Assembly (NCBI GenBank): GCA_049653005.1
Contig: JBASFL010000073.1
Coordinates: forward strand, 1 to 38,864
Reading direction: 5' to 3'
Length of the DNA stretch: 38,864 nt
Source of the DNA: UBA2334 sp049653005
Lineage (GTDB): Bacteria > Pseudomonadota > Gammaproteobacteria > Burkholderiales > Burkholderiaceae_C
A model generated the notes under the pieces. The model worked only from the letters and a program-made list of their open reading frames with translations, ran no database searches and was not told the DNA's origin. The position numbers and the translations under genes are program-made. Within the stretch, counting starts at the first letter, position 1, and each line of letters opens with the position of its first letter. Shown in pieces: positions 38,360 through 38,864 of the stretch.

Positions 38360-38864
38360 TCAAAGCGATTTGACCAACTCAGGCACAGCGGCAAACAAGT
38401 CCGCCTCCAGCCCGTAGTCGGCCACGGAGAAGATGGGAGCCTCAGGGTCTTTGTTGATCGCCACGATCACCTTGCTGTCTTTCATGCCCGCCAAGTGCTG
38501 AATCGCACCGCTGATGCCCGCTGCGATGTACAGCTGCGGGGCCACGATCTTGCCGGTCTGGCCCACTTGCAGGTCGTTGGCCGCATAACCTGCGTCCACC
38601 GCCGCACGGCTGGCACCAATGGCCGCACCGAGTTTGTCGGCCAAGGGGGTCATGACTTCGTTGAACTTCTCGCTGCTGCCCAGTGCCCGGCCACCGCTGA
38701 CGATGATCTTGGCGGCGGTCAGTTCGGGGCGGTCGTTCTTGGCAATCTCGCTGCCTTTGAAGCTGCTTTTGCCGCTGTCGGCGGTGGCGGTGGCTGTTTC
38801 AACGCTTGCACTGCCACCTGTGCTGGCTGCGGCATCGAAGCCGGTGGCGCGCACGGTGATGACT
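38360..38864 (-). CDS. etfA: Electron transfer flavoprotein alpha subunit (C-terminal part, cut by window edge)
   Basis: EtfA, with EtfB, passes electrons from acyl-CoA dehydrogenases to the quinone pool. The visible 167 residues contain the FAD-binding C-terminal domain: ELTAAKIIVSGGRALGSSEK, AVDAGYAANDLQVGQTGKIV, APQLYIAAGISGAIQHLAGM and AINKDPEAPIFSVADYGLEA. The start lies beyond the right edge. The 5' part of the visible sequence (SASVETATATADSG) is the variable linker. etfB is expected just upstream of the window but cannot be seen. Confidence 0.96.
   Translation of the reverse strand, partial: VITVRATGFDAAASTGGSASVETATATADSGKSSFKGSEIAKNDRPELTAAKIIVSGGRALGSSEKFNEVMTPLADKLGAAIGASRAAVDAGYAANDLQVGQTGKIVAPQLYIAAGISGAIQHLAGMKDSKVIVAINKDPEAPIFSVADYGLEADLFAAVPELVKSL

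Noticed and set aside
1..38864. CRISPR array, tRNA, prophage or insertion sequence.
   Set aside because: I found no regularly spaced direct repeats, cloverleaf-like segment, integrase or transposase frame. The repeats seen are dispersed and short.

Overview
The window looks like chromosomal DNA of a Burkholderiales betaproteobacterium, most likely family Comamonadaceae. This is inferred from high GC, the conserved rpsF-priB-rpsR-rplI and mltG-tmk-holB-pilZ-tatD gene orders, two Bug-type (tripartite tricarboxylate transporter) receptors, GGAGACA-type ribosome binding sites and a family of short intergenic repeats. I see no tRNA, rRNA, CRISPR array, transposase or phage gene. Nearly all genes are intact; only rplI (left edge) and etfA (right edge) are cut by the window.

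Layout: 1-1282 is the ribosomal operon rpsF-priB-rpsR-rplI on the minus strand, with its promoter and a candidate S6:S18-binding leader hairpin. 1301-5957 is a minus-strand chain in which every gene overlaps the next by 1 to 4 bases: mltG, tmk, holB, pilZ, tatD and an exported ankyrin protein. ygfZ and an NRDE (TANGO2-like) gene run rightward from 6009. 7824-13826 is a sugar-acid/semialdehyde catabolic module: a LysR regulator divergent from a Bug receptor, a UxaA/GarD-type dehydratase, a GabD-like dehydrogenase and an HpaI-like aldolase. 13845-18935 runs leftward: a CYTH protein, a short LepB, a thioesterase-GNAT fusion, a 7TM-DISM diguanylate cyclase and an HSL-type esterase. An iron alcohol dehydrogenase (19053) faces a patatin-like protein (20274-21371), followed by two tandem paralogous HDOD genes and tex. 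From 25768 come a hybrid sensor kinase and a PAS-GGDEF protein on the plus strand. 28982-33779 is a leftward set of small-molecule enzymes (SDR, ElaA-type GNAT, GST, CurA-type reductase, PaaI thioesterase, SDR). A PfkB kinase and a GGDEF-EAL protein run rightward, and a second Bug receptor and etfA run leftward to the edge.

Functional themes are c-di-GMP signalling (two GGDEF proteins with intact motifs, one degenerate-GGDEF/EAL protein, two HDOD proteins and a non-canonical PilZ), cell envelope work, and catabolism of organic acids. In the catabolic module the aldolase should release pyruvate and a semialdehyde that the neighbouring dehydrogenase oxidises.

The most unusual signal is a dispersed repeat of about 45-55 bp with core TCAAGCGCTGGRGGCC. 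I count eight or nine copies. They lie in intergenic spacers, under the start codon of the NRDE gene, and in frame inside mltG, tex and the GST gene. Other points worth checking are three starts where a -10-like hexamer lies exactly 7 nt before ATG (possible leaderless transcripts), a cluster of three perfect inverted repeats ahead of the alcohol dehydrogenase, and an AT-rich island between tex and the sensor kinase. All product names rest on reading the sequence without a database search.
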